Shown here: positions 17,115 to 25,273 of the stretch, one piece after another
Numbering within the stretch: the stretch's first letter is position 1
How the letters are laid out: each line of letters begins with the position of its first letter
NCBI GenBank assembly: GCA_024400565.1
Contig: JAKSMQ010000022.1
Span: 1-33,919, forward strand
Source: Bacteroidales bacterium
Lineage (GTDB): Bacteria > Bacteroidota > Bacteroidia > Bacteroidales > P3
DNA length: 33,919 nt
Direction of reading: 5' to 3'
Notes under the pieces: model-generated
Databases searched by the model: none
The model's input: only the letters and a program-made list of their open reading frames with translations
What the model was told of the DNA's origin: nothing
Made by a program: the position numbers and the translations under genes

Positions 17115-17144
17115 ACGGAACGATCGGGAGTATGGTCGTTCCGT
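17115..17144 (-). terminator. Intrinsic terminator of the small lipoprotein gene
   Basis: ACGGAACGA (17115-17123) and TCGTTCCGT (17136-17144) form a 9-bp perfect stem. On the minus strand it is followed by TATTTTTTCTTC. It starts 36 bases past the stop codon. Confidence 0.85.
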
Positions 17145-17179
17145 AGAGAGGGGAGATATAGGAAATAATGAATGTTTTT

Positions 17180-17536
17180 CTACTCTTCTTCGGCGATTGA
17201 CTCGGTTTCGATTATTTCGTCTGCCGTAGGCGCAAGGTCCATACAGTCTAATTCCTTGTTCTTCTTGTTAATGGCAATCATCAGGTCTATGGTAGGAGTG
17301 TTGAGCTTGGACTGTTCCTCTACGGAGAGTTTTTCGTAGAGCAGGTCGTAGTCTTCCATAGGGGCTGTGAGCTGGATGAATTCCTCGCAGGTCGATACTT
17401 TTTCTATGGCTTTTGTTCTGTCGGTAAGTATCTTATACGCCTCTTGAAAATTCTTGCTTCCGGAGGGAGCGGGGTCGGAACAGGATGCTGTAATGACAGC
17501 AACCAGGGCTAACGGAAGAGAGAACAGGGTTTTCAT
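17180..17536 (-). CDS. Small hypothetical lipoprotein
   Basis: 118 residues with a clear lipoprotein signal: MKTLFSLPLALVAVITASC, lipobox ITASC, lipidated C19. The mature part is polar and probably helical (EAYKILTDRTKAIEK, LLYEKLSVEEQSKL) and ends in an acidic tail (TADEIIETESIAEEE). No family is recognised. It is a single-gene unit with its own terminator; the 345-base region upstream also serves the divergent hydrogenase operon. Expected location is the periplasmic face of the inner or outer membrane. Confidence 0.8.
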   Translation of the reverse strand: MKTLFSLPLALVAVITASCSDPAPSGSKNFQEAYKILTDRTKAIEKVSTCEEFIQLTAPMEDYDLLYEKLSVEEQSKLNTPTIDLMIAINKKNKELDCMDLAPTADEIIETESIAEEE

Positions 17537-17760
17537 AATAAGAGGATATTTTGTTTATAGTTCTATCGGGTTGTGGTCGTATGAATGAGTTCGCGGAGCA
17601 GAATCGGATTTGACAATCGTAAAAGGGGAAAGACTCCAGCAATTCTTTTAAAGAAATACGCAGATCGGGTCGATTTATTGTGCAAAAAATCAAAAATGAT
17701 GTTTTTTTTCGACGTTTTATCTATAGTAAATTATTTTTAAGAAGTATTAATATTTAAGTA
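17537..17760. other. Divergent regulatory region
   Basis: AT-rich region between the small lipoprotein gene and the hydrogenase operon. Besides the hydrogenase promoter at its right end, I see no ORF. A Rex operator would be expected here or over the promoter, but I could not find a convincing TTGTGAA-N4-TTCACAA palindrome. Confidence 0.5.
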
Positions 17761-17791
17761 ATTGATATGTGAGAAAAAAATGCTATCTTTG
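17761..17791 (+). promoter_or_regulatory. Promoter of the HydABC hydrogenase operon
   Basis: ATTG at 17761-17764 and TATCTTTG at 17784-17791 are separated by 19 bases, matching the Bacteroidetes consensus with one mismatch in the -33 element. TSS is expected near 17798, giving a 5' leader of about 84 bases that includes a CATTC (17798-17802)/GAATG (17814-17818) inverted repeat. Confidence 0.7.
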
Positions 17792-17881
17792 CAACGACAT
17801 TCTACACCATTTGGAATGATGTAAAATGTTTATATAAAAGCAATTAATCTAAAATAAACTATAAACTAAAAGAACAAACAC

Positions 17882-18259
17882 ATGAGAAAGGTACAATCAT
17901 TAGCTGACTTACAGTCTTTGCGTGATGAGTTCCGTGCTGAGTTTTGCCCTGCCGATGTGAAGAAGGTGCAGGTGAAAATCGCCATGGCTACTTGCGGCAT
18001 TGCTGCTGGAGCAAAACAGGTGATGAACCACATGGTAGAGAAATCCAAGGAGCTCGGCCTCGACATCGATTTTACTCAGGCAGGCTGCATGGGCTACTGC
18101 TATGCTGAACCCACCCTCGAGGTAAGCGTTCCCGGACGCGAATCTGTAGTATTCGGCTACGTGGACGAAACCCGCGCCGACGAGATTCTTACCAAGTATA
18201 TCCAGAACAATGAGCTGGTAGAAGGAATTATCCCCGTTAATTACGAAACCACCGACTAA
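17882..18259 (+). CDS. hndB: Thioredoxin-like [2Fe-2S] ferredoxin, HndB-type hydrogenase subunit
   Basis: 125 residues. It has the thioredoxin-like [2Fe-2S] fold seen in HndB of NAD(P)-linked [FeFe] hydrogenases. The four cysteines are C22, C38 (ATCGIAAGAKQ, the typical HndB loop), C69 and C73 (GCMGYC). A helical N-terminal part precedes the fold. It is the first gene of the operon, 17 bases before hydB. In family context it passes electrons within the NAD-linked hydrogenase complex in the cytoplasm. Leu and Val codon use is strongly biased in this and the next three genes, consistent with high expression. Confidence 0.88.
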   Translation: MRKVQSLADLQSLRDEFRAEFCPADVKKVQVKIAMATCGIAAGAKQVMNHMVEKSKELGLDIDFTQAGCMGYCYAEPTLEVSVPGRESVVFGYVDETRADEILTKYIQNNELVEGIIPVNYETTD

Positions 18260-18276
18260 ACACACATTTTCTTAAT

Positions 18277-20073
18277 ATGGCAACATACAATAAGCATATT
18301 CTGGTTTGCGGTGGCAGTTGCTGCACCAGTGGCAACAGCGCCCAGATTGCAGATAATTTCAAAAGCACCCTCGCCGAAAAGAATCTGAGCAACGATGTTC
18401 AGGTAATCCAGACCGGATGCTTCGGCTTGTGCGACCAGGGCCCCGTAGTAAAGATTATGCCCGACAATACTATCTACACCCATGTTAAACCTAACGATGT
18501 AAGAAGAATTGTCGAAGAGCATATCGAAGGCGGCAAGAAGGTTGAAGACCTCCTCTATGTCAACCCCATTACCGGCGAGCGCGTAGAGGATAACAAAGAG
18601 CCCAACAAGTTCCATAAGAAACAGATCCGTATCGCTCTCCGCAACTGCGGCGTTATCGACCCCGAAAATATCAAGGATTATATTGCTCACGACGGTTACA
18701 TGGCTTTGGCCAAGTGTCTTACCGAATACACCCCCGAGCAGGTTATTGAGGTGGTTTCCGCTTCAGGCCTCAGCGGCCGTGGTGGCGCAGGTTTCCCCAC
18801 CGGCAAGAAATGGGCAAGTTCCGCCCGTGCCAAGGCTGACCAGAAATACGTAGTCTGCAATGCTGACGAAGGTGACCCTGGCGCATTTATGGACCGTTCC
18901 ATCCTCGAAGGCGACCCCAACAGCGTACTCGAGGCTATGGCTATCTGCGGCTATGCCATCGGCGCAGACAAGGGTCTTATCTATATCCGTGCCGAGTATC
19001 CTCTCGCTATCGAGCGTCTCAAGATTGCTATCAGCCAGGCTGAAGAGATGGGCCTCCTTGGCGACAATATCATGAATAGCGGCTTCAATTTCCATATCGA
19101 GCTCCGCTATGGTGCCGGCGCATTCGTATGTGGCGAGGCTACCGCTCTTATCCACTCTATGGAAGGCAAGCGTGGCGAGCCCACCTTCAAACCTCCACGA
19201 ACCAGCGAGAAGGGCTACAACCTCAAGCCCACCAACGTAAACAATGTTGAGACCTATGCCAACGTGCCTATCATCATTACCAAGGGCGCAGAATGGTTCA
19301 GCAGCATCGGAACTGCAAACTCAAAGGGTACCAAGGTGTTCGCTCTTGCCGGCAAGGTAAACAATGTAGGTCTTATCGAGGTTCCTATGGGTACTACCCT
19401 CCGCGAGATTATCTACGAAATCGGCGGCGGTATCAAGGACAACAAGAAGTTTAAGGCTGTTCAGACCGGCGGTCCTTCAGGCGGATGCCTTACCGAGCGT
19501 CATCTTGACATTCCTATCGACTATAAGTCACTTACCCAGGCTGGCTCTATGATGGGCTCTGGCGGTATGGTTATCATGGACGAAAGCTCCTGTATGGTCA
19601 GCATCGCCAAGTTCTATCTCGATTTTACCGTTCCTGAGAGCTGCGGAAAGTGTACTCCCTGCCGTATCGGTAACAAGCGTCTCTATGAGATGCTCGACAA
19701 GATTACCAAAGGCAATGGTACAATGGAAGATCTTGAACATCTGCGCAACCTCAGCGTAGTCATCAAAGATACCGCTCTCTGTGGTCTCGGTCAGTCTTCA
19801 CCCAACCCCATTCTCTCTACCCTCGACAATTTCTGGGATGAGTACGTAGAGCATGTTCAGGACAAGAAATGCCGTGCAGGTGCCTGCAAGGACCTCGTTC
19901 AGTATGAGATCAATCCTGCCGTATGTGTCGGATGTACTGCATGTTCGCGCAACTGCCCCGTTGAGGCTATCAAGGGTGAACTCAAGAAACCCCACCAGAT
20001 TGACAACAGCATCTGCATCAAGTGCGGTACCTGTATTACCAAATGTAAGTTTAACGCAATTCGAATCAAATAA
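18277..20073 (+). CDS. hydB: NAD-linked [FeFe] hydrogenase subunit HydB/HndC (NuoF-like)
   Basis: 598 residues. Domains in order: thioredoxin-like [2Fe-2S] module (about 1-90; C11, C15/C16, C48, C52); NuoF core with FMN/NADH motifs GRGGAGFPTG (168-177) and NADEGDPGAFMDR (195-207); SLBB-like region (about 350-430); NuoF [4Fe-4S] ligands C456, C459, C462 and C502; and a C-terminal 2[4Fe-4S] ferredoxin (C550/C553/C556/C560 and C580/C583/C586/C590). This is the arrangement of HydB of the Thermotoga-type bifurcating hydrogenase and HndC of Desulfovibrio. It oxidises or reduces NAD(H) at FMN, the proposed bifurcation site. hydA starts 11 bases downstream. Confidence 0.96.
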   Translation: MATYNKHILVCGGSCCTSGNSAQIADNFKSTLAEKNLSNDVQVIQTGCFGLCDQGPVVKIMPDNTIYTHVKPNDVRRIVEEHIEGGKKVEDLLYVNPITGERVEDNKEPNKFHKKQIRIALRNCGVIDPENIKDYIAHDGYMALAKCLTEYTPEQVIEVVSASGLSGRGGAGFPTGKKWASSARAKADQKYVVCNADEGDPGAFMDRSILEGDPNSVLEAMAICGYAIGADKGLIYIRAEYPLAIERLKIAISQAEEMGLLGDNIMNSGFNFHIELRYGAGAFVCGEATALIHSMEGKRGEPTFKPPRTSEKGYNLKPTNVNNVETYANVPIIITKGAEWFSSIGTANSKGTKVFALAGKVNNVGLIEVPMGTTLREIIYEIGGGIKDNKKFKAVQTGGPSGGCLTERHLDIPIDYKSLTQAGSMMGSGGMVIMDESSCMVSIAKFYLDFTVPESCGKCTPCRIGNKRLYEMLDKITKGNGTMEDLEHLRNLSVVIKDTALCGLGQSSPNPILSTLDNFWDEYVEHVQDKKCRAGACKDLVQYEINPAVCVGCTACSRNCPVEAIKGELKKPHQIDNSICIKCGTCITKCKFNAIRIK

Positions 20074-20084
20074 GTTATCAAGAT

Positions 20085-21857
20085 ATGGAAAATATGATAA
20101 CCCTCACTATAGACGACCGCCAAGTAACCGTGCCCAAAGGCACAACTATCCTCAAGGCCGCCCGCAGCATTGGTATCGAGATTCCTACCCTTTGCCACTA
20201 CGAACTCAAGGGACAGGGCGTTGAGAACCGTCCCGGCAGCTGTCGCGTTTGCGTTGTAGAGGTAGAAGGCAAATCCAACCTTGCCGCTTCCTGTGCTACC
20301 AACGTTTCTGAAGGTATGGTAGTCCGTACCAACAGCCTCCGCGTCATTATGGCTCGTCGTACCGTTGTAGACCTCATGCTCTCTGACCATCCCGCTGATT
20401 GCCTTATCTGCCCCCAGAGCGGCAACTGCGAGCTTCAGAAACTGGCTAACGACCTCGGCCTCCGCGATATTACCTATTCAGGAGAACAGTCTAAGAATAA
20501 AGTTGAAATCTCTCCCGCTATCATACGCGACGAGAACAAGTGTATCATGTGCCGTCGTTGCGAAACCGTATGTAACAGCCTTCAGACCGTAGGTGCCCTT
20601 ACTGCTGTTAATCGTGGTTTCGGAGCTGTCGTTTCCACCTCCTTCCGCATGAATCTTGAAGATACCTCATGCGTTATGTGCGGCCAATGTGTACAGGCTT
20701 GTCCCGTAGGAGCTCTCAGCGAGGTTAACAACACCCGTCAGGTGATGAGCGCCATCGCTAATCCTCGTAAGAAAGTTATCGTTCAGACCGCTCCTGCTGT
20801 TCGCGTAGCCCTTGGCGAAGAGTTCGGTATGGAACCCGGTTCACGCGTTACCGGTAAGATGGTTACCGCCCTCAAGAAGATGGGCTTCGACTATGTGTTT
20901 GATACTGATTTTGCAGCCGACCTCACTATCATGGAGGAAGGAACTGAGATGCTCGACCGTATCGCTCGCTTCATGAAGGGTGACAAGAGCGTTAAGCTTC
21001 CTATCATGACCAGCTGCTGCCCCGGTTGGGTTAACTTCTTTGAGACCAACTATCCCGACATGCTCGATATTCCTTCTACCGCTAAGAGCCCTATGCAGAT
21101 GTTCGGCGCTATTGCCAAGAACTATTGGGCAGAGAAGATGGGTATCAAGCGCGAGGACCTCGTAGTAGTTTCCATCATGCCTTGCGTAGCAAAGAAATAC
21201 GAGTGTCAGCGCGACGAGTTCAAGGTTGACGGTAATCCAGACGTAGATTACTCTCTCACTACCCGCGAGCTTGCAGATATGGTCAAACTTCTTGGCGTTA
21301 AGTTTGAGGATCTTCCTGACAGCGACTTTGACAAGCCTCTCGGCGAGAGTACAGGTGCTGCAGTTATCTTCGGCGCTACTGGTGGCGTAATCGAGGCTGC
21401 AACCCGTACCGCTTACGAAATCTTCACCAAGAAGGAACTCGGCAAGGTAGAATTTACCGAACTCCGTGGTCTTGAAGGTGTACGTGAAGCTACTGTTGAC
21501 TTCGACGGAACTCCTATCCATATCGGTATTGCTCATGGTCTTGGCAACGCCCGCAAACTTCTCGACAAGGTACGTGCAGGCGAAGCTCAGTTCCACGCTA
21601 TTGAGATTATGGCATGTCCTGGTGGTTGTGTAGGTGGCGCAGGTCAGCCCTACCATCATGGCGACTTCAGCAAGGTTGAGAAACGTCTCCAGGCTATCTA
21701 CGAAGAAGATCGTGAGAAACCTATCCGTAAGAGTCACGAGAATCCTTATATCCAGCAGCTCTACAAAGAGTTTCTTGGCGAACCCTGTGGCGAGAAGGCA
21801 CATCACCTGCTCCATACCCACTATTTCGACAAGAGCGAGAAGAAATTCGGTATCTAA
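20085..21857 (+). CDS. hydA: [FeFe] hydrogenase catalytic subunit HydA/HndD, group A
   Basis: 590 residues. N-terminal NuoG-like [2Fe-2S] domain (C37, C53, C56, C70), a His-Cys3 [4Fe-4S] motif (H102, C106, C109, C115) and a 2[4Fe-4S] ferredoxin (C153/C156/C159/C163; C196/C199/C202/C206). The H-cluster domain has L1 TSCCPGW (309-315), L2 MPCVAKKYE (365-373) and L3 MACPGGCVGGAGQP (509-522). The glutamates of the proton path (EEGTE, 284-288) are kept. The C-terminal small-subunit-like segment (NPYIQQLYKEF) is fused. All H-cluster cysteines (C312, C367, C511, C515) and the proton-relay C311 are present, so it should be active in H2 formation or oxidation. Confidence 0.97.
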   Translation: MENMITLTIDDRQVTVPKGTTILKAARSIGIEIPTLCHYELKGQGVENRPGSCRVCVVEVEGKSNLAASCATNVSEGMVVRTNSLRVIMARRTVVDLMLSDHPADCLICPQSGNCELQKLANDLGLRDITYSGEQSKNKVEISPAIIRDENKCIMCRRCETVCNSLQTVGALTAVNRGFGAVVSTSFRMNLEDTSCVMCGQCVQACPVGALSEVNNTRQVMSAIANPRKKVIVQTAPAVRVALGEEFGMEPGSRVTGKMVTALKKMGFDYVFDTDFAADLTIMEEGTEMLDRIARFMKGDKSVKLPIMTSCCPGWVNFFETNYPDMLDIPSTAKSPMQMFGAIAKNYWAEKMGIKREDLVVVSIMPCVAKKYECQRDEFKVDGNPDVDYSLTTRELADMVKLLGVKFEDLPDSDFDKPLGESTGAAVIFGATGGVIEAATRTAYEIFTKKELGKVEFTELRGLEGVREATVDFDGTPIHIGIAHGLGNARKLLDKVRAGEAQFHAIEIMACPGGCVGGAGQPYHHGDFSKVEKRLQAIYEEDREKPIRKSHENPYIQQLYKEFLGEPCGEKAHHLLHTHYFDKSEKKFGI

Positions 21858-21934
21858 ACTATAGAATAGGGTAGGGAAACTCCCCCTATCCTATAGTCTA
21901 ATAGCTCATAATTTACTCAAAACTGAAAGAAACT

Positions 21935-22411
21935 ATGTCACATATAGAAATAAATGCTGAAAAGCTGAATATTATCAAGGATATTTGCGCTCAGTACGAC
22001 AATCGTCCCTCCGATGTTATTCATATTCTGCACGGCGTTCAGGGCGCTCTTGGCTACCTCCCTATGGAAGTTCAGGAAGCTATCGCAAAGCAGTTGGGAA
22101 TCCCCGTATCGCGCGTTTACGGTATCGTTACCTTCTATTCCTTCTTTACTATGGAGCCCAAGGGTGAGCACCCTATTTCAATCTGCCTCGGTACCGCCTG
22201 CCATGTTCGTGGCGCAGACCAGATTCTCGAGGAGTTCAAGCGCGTTCTCGGTATCGGCGTAGGTCAGACTACCCCCGATGGTAAGTTCTCTATCGATTGC
22301 CTCCGTTGCGTTGGCGCCTGTGGACTTGCTCCCGTAGCAATGATTGGCGAGAAGGTTTATGGCCGTCTCACACCCAATATGGTAACAGGTATCATTGAGG
22401 AATACAACTAG
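21935..22411 (+). CDS. hydC: NAD-linked [FeFe] hydrogenase subunit HydC/HndA (NuoE-like)
   Basis: 158 residues, standard for NuoE-like proteins. A helical N-terminal domain (IIKDICAQYDNRPSDVIHIL, GALGYLP) precedes a thioredoxin-like [2Fe-2S] domain with ligands C84-x4-C89 (CLGTAC) and C125-x3-C129 (CVGAC). GIPVSRVYGIVTFYSFF is the conserved NuoE stretch. It relays electrons between HydB and HydA. It lies 77 bases after hydA, a wider gap than the others in the operon. It ends with TAG and is followed by a terminator. Confidence 0.95.
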   Translation: MSHIEINAEKLNIIKDICAQYDNRPSDVIHILHGVQGALGYLPMEVQEAIAKQLGIPVSRVYGIVTFYSFFTMEPKGEHPISICLGTACHVRGADQILEEFKRVLGIGVGQTTPDGKFSIDCLRCVGACGLAPVAMIGEKVYGRLTPNMVTGIIEEYN

Positions 22412-22436
22412 CATATACCTCTATACAGCAAACGAT

Positions 22437-22464
22437 AAGGGCAACCCCATTTGAGGTTGCCCTT
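22437..22464. terminator. Terminator of the hydrogenase operon
   Basis: AAGGGCAACC (22437-22446) and GGTTGCCCTT (22455-22464) form a perfect 10-bp stem with an 8-base loop, 25 bases after the hydC stop codon. The tail GTTAGTTG is only moderately T-rich. The stem may also block transcription from the convergent operon. Confidence 0.85.
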
Positions 22465-22549
22465 GTTAGTTGAATGCCTTGTTCGTTGAATGAGAGAAGA
22501 AGACCTCCCATTTTAGAGAAGCCTTCTTTCGTAATCTCAACTCATAATA

Positions 22550-22578
22550 AGGAGATTCCAATGTATGAATTGTCTCCT
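22550..22578 (-). terminator. Probable terminator of the minus-strand hydrogenase operon
   Basis: AGGAGA (22550-22555) and TCTCCT (22573-22578) form a 6-bp stem 19 bases after the stop codon of the group B hydrogenase; on the minus strand TATTATG follows. A further GAAGAAG/CTTCTTTC pair lies at about 22496-22530. Confidence 0.45.
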
Positions 22579-22597
22579 GATTATGAATCGTCTCAAG

Positions 22598-24049
22598 TTA
22601 TTTCTTTTCGTTCTCGAGGCTAAGTTTGTAGAGTTTAACCGAGTTGTCAATAGTCTTTTCTTTGGCAGCTTCTCCATATTTGTCAACGTCGGCTACATTA
22701 CGAGGACCATGAGTGATGGAGAGAGGACCATTGATACAGCCACCATCACAGGCCATACCCTCAAAGAAGTTCTCGGTAGCACGATTGAGTTTGAGGCGCA
22801 TAAGAGCCGCACGGCATTCGTCTATACCATTCATCTGGCAAGTCTTCAGACCCTCAACTCCCATTTGTTTTGCAACATCGTTAACGCCTTGAGCAATACC
22901 ACCACTCTTGGCGAAGATACGTCCATAGAAGGAAGCATTATCAAGTTCGGAATCTTCGCATTGGGTATCGTCAATACCACGTGCATCAAGGAAAGCCTGA
23001 AGCTCTTCAAACGACATAACGCTGTCAATCATACCCTGAGTCTTCTCAAGTTTGAATTCCATCTTCTTAGAAGCACAAGGTCCGATAAAGATAACCTTTG
23101 CATTGGGGTCGGAACGCTTAATCAGCTTAGCGGTCTCAACCATAGGAGAAACAGAATGGGAGATATATTTCACCAAATCAGGGAAATTCTTCTCAACAAA
23201 AGCTACAAAGGAAGGACAGCACGAGGTGGTAAGAATTTTTTTCTCTGCCCATTCGTTTGCTTCATGGTAAAGAGTAATATCTGCACCAAGAGCAGCTTCA
23301 ACAACCTGATAGAAACCGAGTTTCTTGATAGCGCTGACTACCTGTTCAATTCTTGCTGAACGACATTGTCCTACAATTGCTGGAGCAATAACAGCATAAA
23401 CATGATATTTCTTGTTTTCTTCGCTCTTCTTGAGAATATCAATGATATCAAGGATGAGAGATTTATCGGTAATAGCACCAAAGGGGCATTTGTAGACGCA
23501 AGCGCCGCAGGAGATACATTTGTTGTTGTCGATCTGAGCCTTCTTATCATCGTCAATACTGATAGCTTTTACTTTGCAGGCTACCATACAGGGACGCTTT
23601 TGGAGTATGATTGCAGAGTAGGGACAAGCCTTAGTACACTTTCCACATTCGATACATTTGCTCTTGTCTACAACAGCATGGTGGTCAATTATGGTGATTG
23701 CATCTTTAGGACAAGCGTCCTTGCAAGCATGGAGCATACAGCCACGACAGGCAGGGGTGACATAGATGCCATCGGCGGGGCATTCGTCACAAGCAGTATA
23801 CATGACCTCTACGGGGTTTTCGTTGTCCTTATGGCCACCCATAGCCATTTTGATTCGGTCCTGCATAATAGCACGCTCTTTGTAGATGCAGCAACGTACA
23901 GAGGGCTTGGGACCTGGAGCGATAATCTTGGGTATCTCAAGGTAAGCGTCCTCAAGACCTCCCTCATAGGCTCGGCGTATCACTTCTTTCAGTACCTGAT
24001 ATTTGATGTACTGAACTGTTGTGTCGAATAATCGGTTATTTTGTGGCAT
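22598..24049 (-). CDS. [FeFe] hydrogenase, group B-like, with multiple ferredoxin motifs
   Basis: 483 residues. The N-terminal half is crowded with Fe-S motifs: C87/C90, C101/C104/C109/C113, C132/C135/C138/C142, C154/C158 and C178/C181/C184/C188, enough for about four [4Fe-4S] clusters. The H-cluster domain has L1 TSCCPSF (275-281), L2 IGPCASKKME (322-331) and L3 MACDGGCINGP (432-442). These loop variants fit the uncharacterised group B rather than bifurcating group A. Both L1 cysteines (C277, C278) are kept, so catalysis is plausible. There is no NuoG-like [2Fe-2S] domain and no PAS domain. It is the last gene of the rex operon, 51 bases after the phosphatase. Probably a ferredoxin-linked monomeric enzyme (inference). 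Confidence 0.92.
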   Translation of the reverse strand: MPQNNRLFDTTVQYIKYQVLKEVIRRAYEGGLEDAYLEIPKIIAPGPKPSVRCCIYKERAIMQDRIKMAMGGHKDNENPVEVMYTACDECPADGIYVTPACRGCMLHACKDACPKDAITIIDHHAVVDKSKCIECGKCTKACPYSAIILQKRPCMVACKVKAISIDDDKKAQIDNNKCISCGACVYKCPFGAITDKSLILDIIDILKKSEENKKYHVYAVIAPAIVGQCRSARIEQVVSAIKKLGFYQVVEAALGADITLYHEANEWAEKKILTTSCCPSFVAFVEKNFPDLVKYISHSVSPMVETAKLIKRSDPNAKVIFIGPCASKKMEFKLEKTQGMIDSVMSFEELQAFLDARGIDDTQCEDSELDNASFYGRIFAKSGGIAQGVNDVAKQMGVEGLKTCQMNGIDECRAALMRLKLNRATENFFEGMACDGGCINGPLSITHGPRNVADVDKYGEAAKEKTIDNSVKLYKLSLENEKK

Positions 24050-24100
24050 ATTTAATTGTATGTTGGATGTATGTGATTATTTTGGTTTATTTACAGGCAA

Positions 24101-25273
24101 TTAGTCATAGTTGAGCACTACTTGTTTACCCATCAGTTGTAGGTTCTGTGCCAGGCGCTCAACAAGTTTTAGTTTCATAGTAATGTCGATAGGAAGCCCT
24201 TGATGGGCAGCATTGACGCTTTGGCCCACAAAGAAGGTTATATGAGTGGCTTCTTCAAAGAGAATGTTTGCCAAAAGTGAGGCTCCATCGCGTTTGGTAA
24301 AGGTCTTGGGTGAGAGATCTGTTACAGAAAGATATCGCTCGCTTAATTCCAATAGTCTGCGAAGAGTGATGACCCCTTCGGTAGTAAGATCTATTCCATC
24401 AATGAATCCAATGGGGGGAACATCGCGGTCTGGGAATTCAAAACTGGTTTTGACACTAGTGCCTAGATGGCGAGCAACAATCTGCGAACTGGTTCCGCCA
24501 CAAACAATCTTTTTACCTTCTCCTTCTAAAAACTGGCTTACGTAGAAGTTGTCTTTCTCCTTGTCGACAGGAGGCCCAACCATAAGGTTTACATTGAGTC
24601 TCGGTCGTAATTTTACAGCTGCTACAGTAGTATCATCGCCCGGTTTGTCAAGATAGAGGTCGTTGCAAGCCGAAGCAAAGAGACAGGCAATTGCTCGAGC
24701 CGACATGGTAGGAACAACGCTACGATTAAGATGTGCCATAATAGCCTCGCGGTCCCATCCGAAGTTGAGTATCATGCCAATTCCGGCATGAATGGTTCCG
24801 TCGCTCATCACAATCACCACGTCGTCTTCTTTAAGGTGCAGCTGGCTGCGGTAAACTGTCTTGTCGCAGATAAGAAGTTCTTCCCGTTCCAGGTCGTGGC
24901 ATTGGCCATTGTGGTAGAGTATGGCCTGGGGATTGTCGAACTCGATGAGGGTCCCTTCTCCCTGTGTGTTGACATGGATAATGCTAAAGGTAGAATAGGC
25001 TACACCGCGTTCGCGGCATACGGGGAGGGTCTGAATGATTGTCTCAACGCATTCTTCGATATCAATCTCGTTCGAAGCCATCGTACAGAGAATCTTCGAG
25101 GTGAGGGTCGATAATATGTTGGCCTTCACTCCGCTTCCCAATCCGTCGGCAAGTACCAAGGTGGTATAGTCGCCCAAGGTGGTAGCCTCTACCTTATCTC
25201 CGCAGAGTTCCTCTCCTACATGGTTGCACGAGGTGTATCCATATTCCAGGCAATATTCCTTCATCTTGCTCAC
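24101..25273 (-). CDS. SpoIIE/PP2C-type phosphatase linked to sensory hydrogenase
   Basis: 390 residues. The N-terminal SpoIIE/PP2C domain (about 10-222) has the metal-binding motifs LADGLGSGVKAN (D43), MSDGTIHAG (D158) and PGDDTTVAAV (D213, D214). The C-terminal domain (about 226-390) begins LNVNLMVGPPVDKEKDNF and has no fold I recognise, although GKKIVCGGTSSQIVARHLG suggests a nucleotide- or ligand-binding pocket. The start is a GTG at 25273 overlapping the hydS stop (TAGTG, one shared base); an ATG three codons later (25264) is an alternative. Such tight coupling implies that the hydrogenase and phosphatase act together. SpoIIE-type enzymes dephosphorylate Ser/Thr proteins such as anti-sigma antagonists. 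The target here is unknown. Confidence 0.9.
   Translation of the reverse strand: MSKMKEYCLEYGYTSCNHVGEELCGDKVEATTLGDYTTLVLADGLGSGVKANILSTLTSKILCTMASNEIDIEECVETIIQTLPVCRERGVAYSTFSIIHVNTQGEGTLIEFDNPQAILYHNGQCHDLEREELLICDKTVYRSQLHLKEDDVVIVMSDGTIHAGIGMILNFGWDREAIMAHLNRSVVPTMSARAIACLFASACNDLYLDKPGDDTTVAAVKLRPRLNVNLMVGPPVDKEKDNFYVSQFLEGEGKKIVCGGTSSQIVARHLGTSVKTSFEFPDRDVPPIGFIDGIDLTTEGVITLRRLLELSERYLSVTDLSPKTFTKRDGASLLANILFEEATHITFFVGQSVNAAHQGLPIDITMKLKLVERLAQNLQLMGKQVVLNYD

Noticed and set aside
17761-17881. Canonical Rex operator at the hydABC promoter
   Set aside because: Only a TGTGA half-site is present; I cannot support a full palindrome.
20841-21821. 326-codon minus-strand frame
   Set aside because: It is antisense to hydA, which has complete H-cluster motifs.
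22565-24031. Long plus-strand open frames (22565-23359 and 23366-24031)
   Set aside because: They lie opposite the group B hydrogenase gene, have no domain, and arise as antisense shadows of its biased codons.
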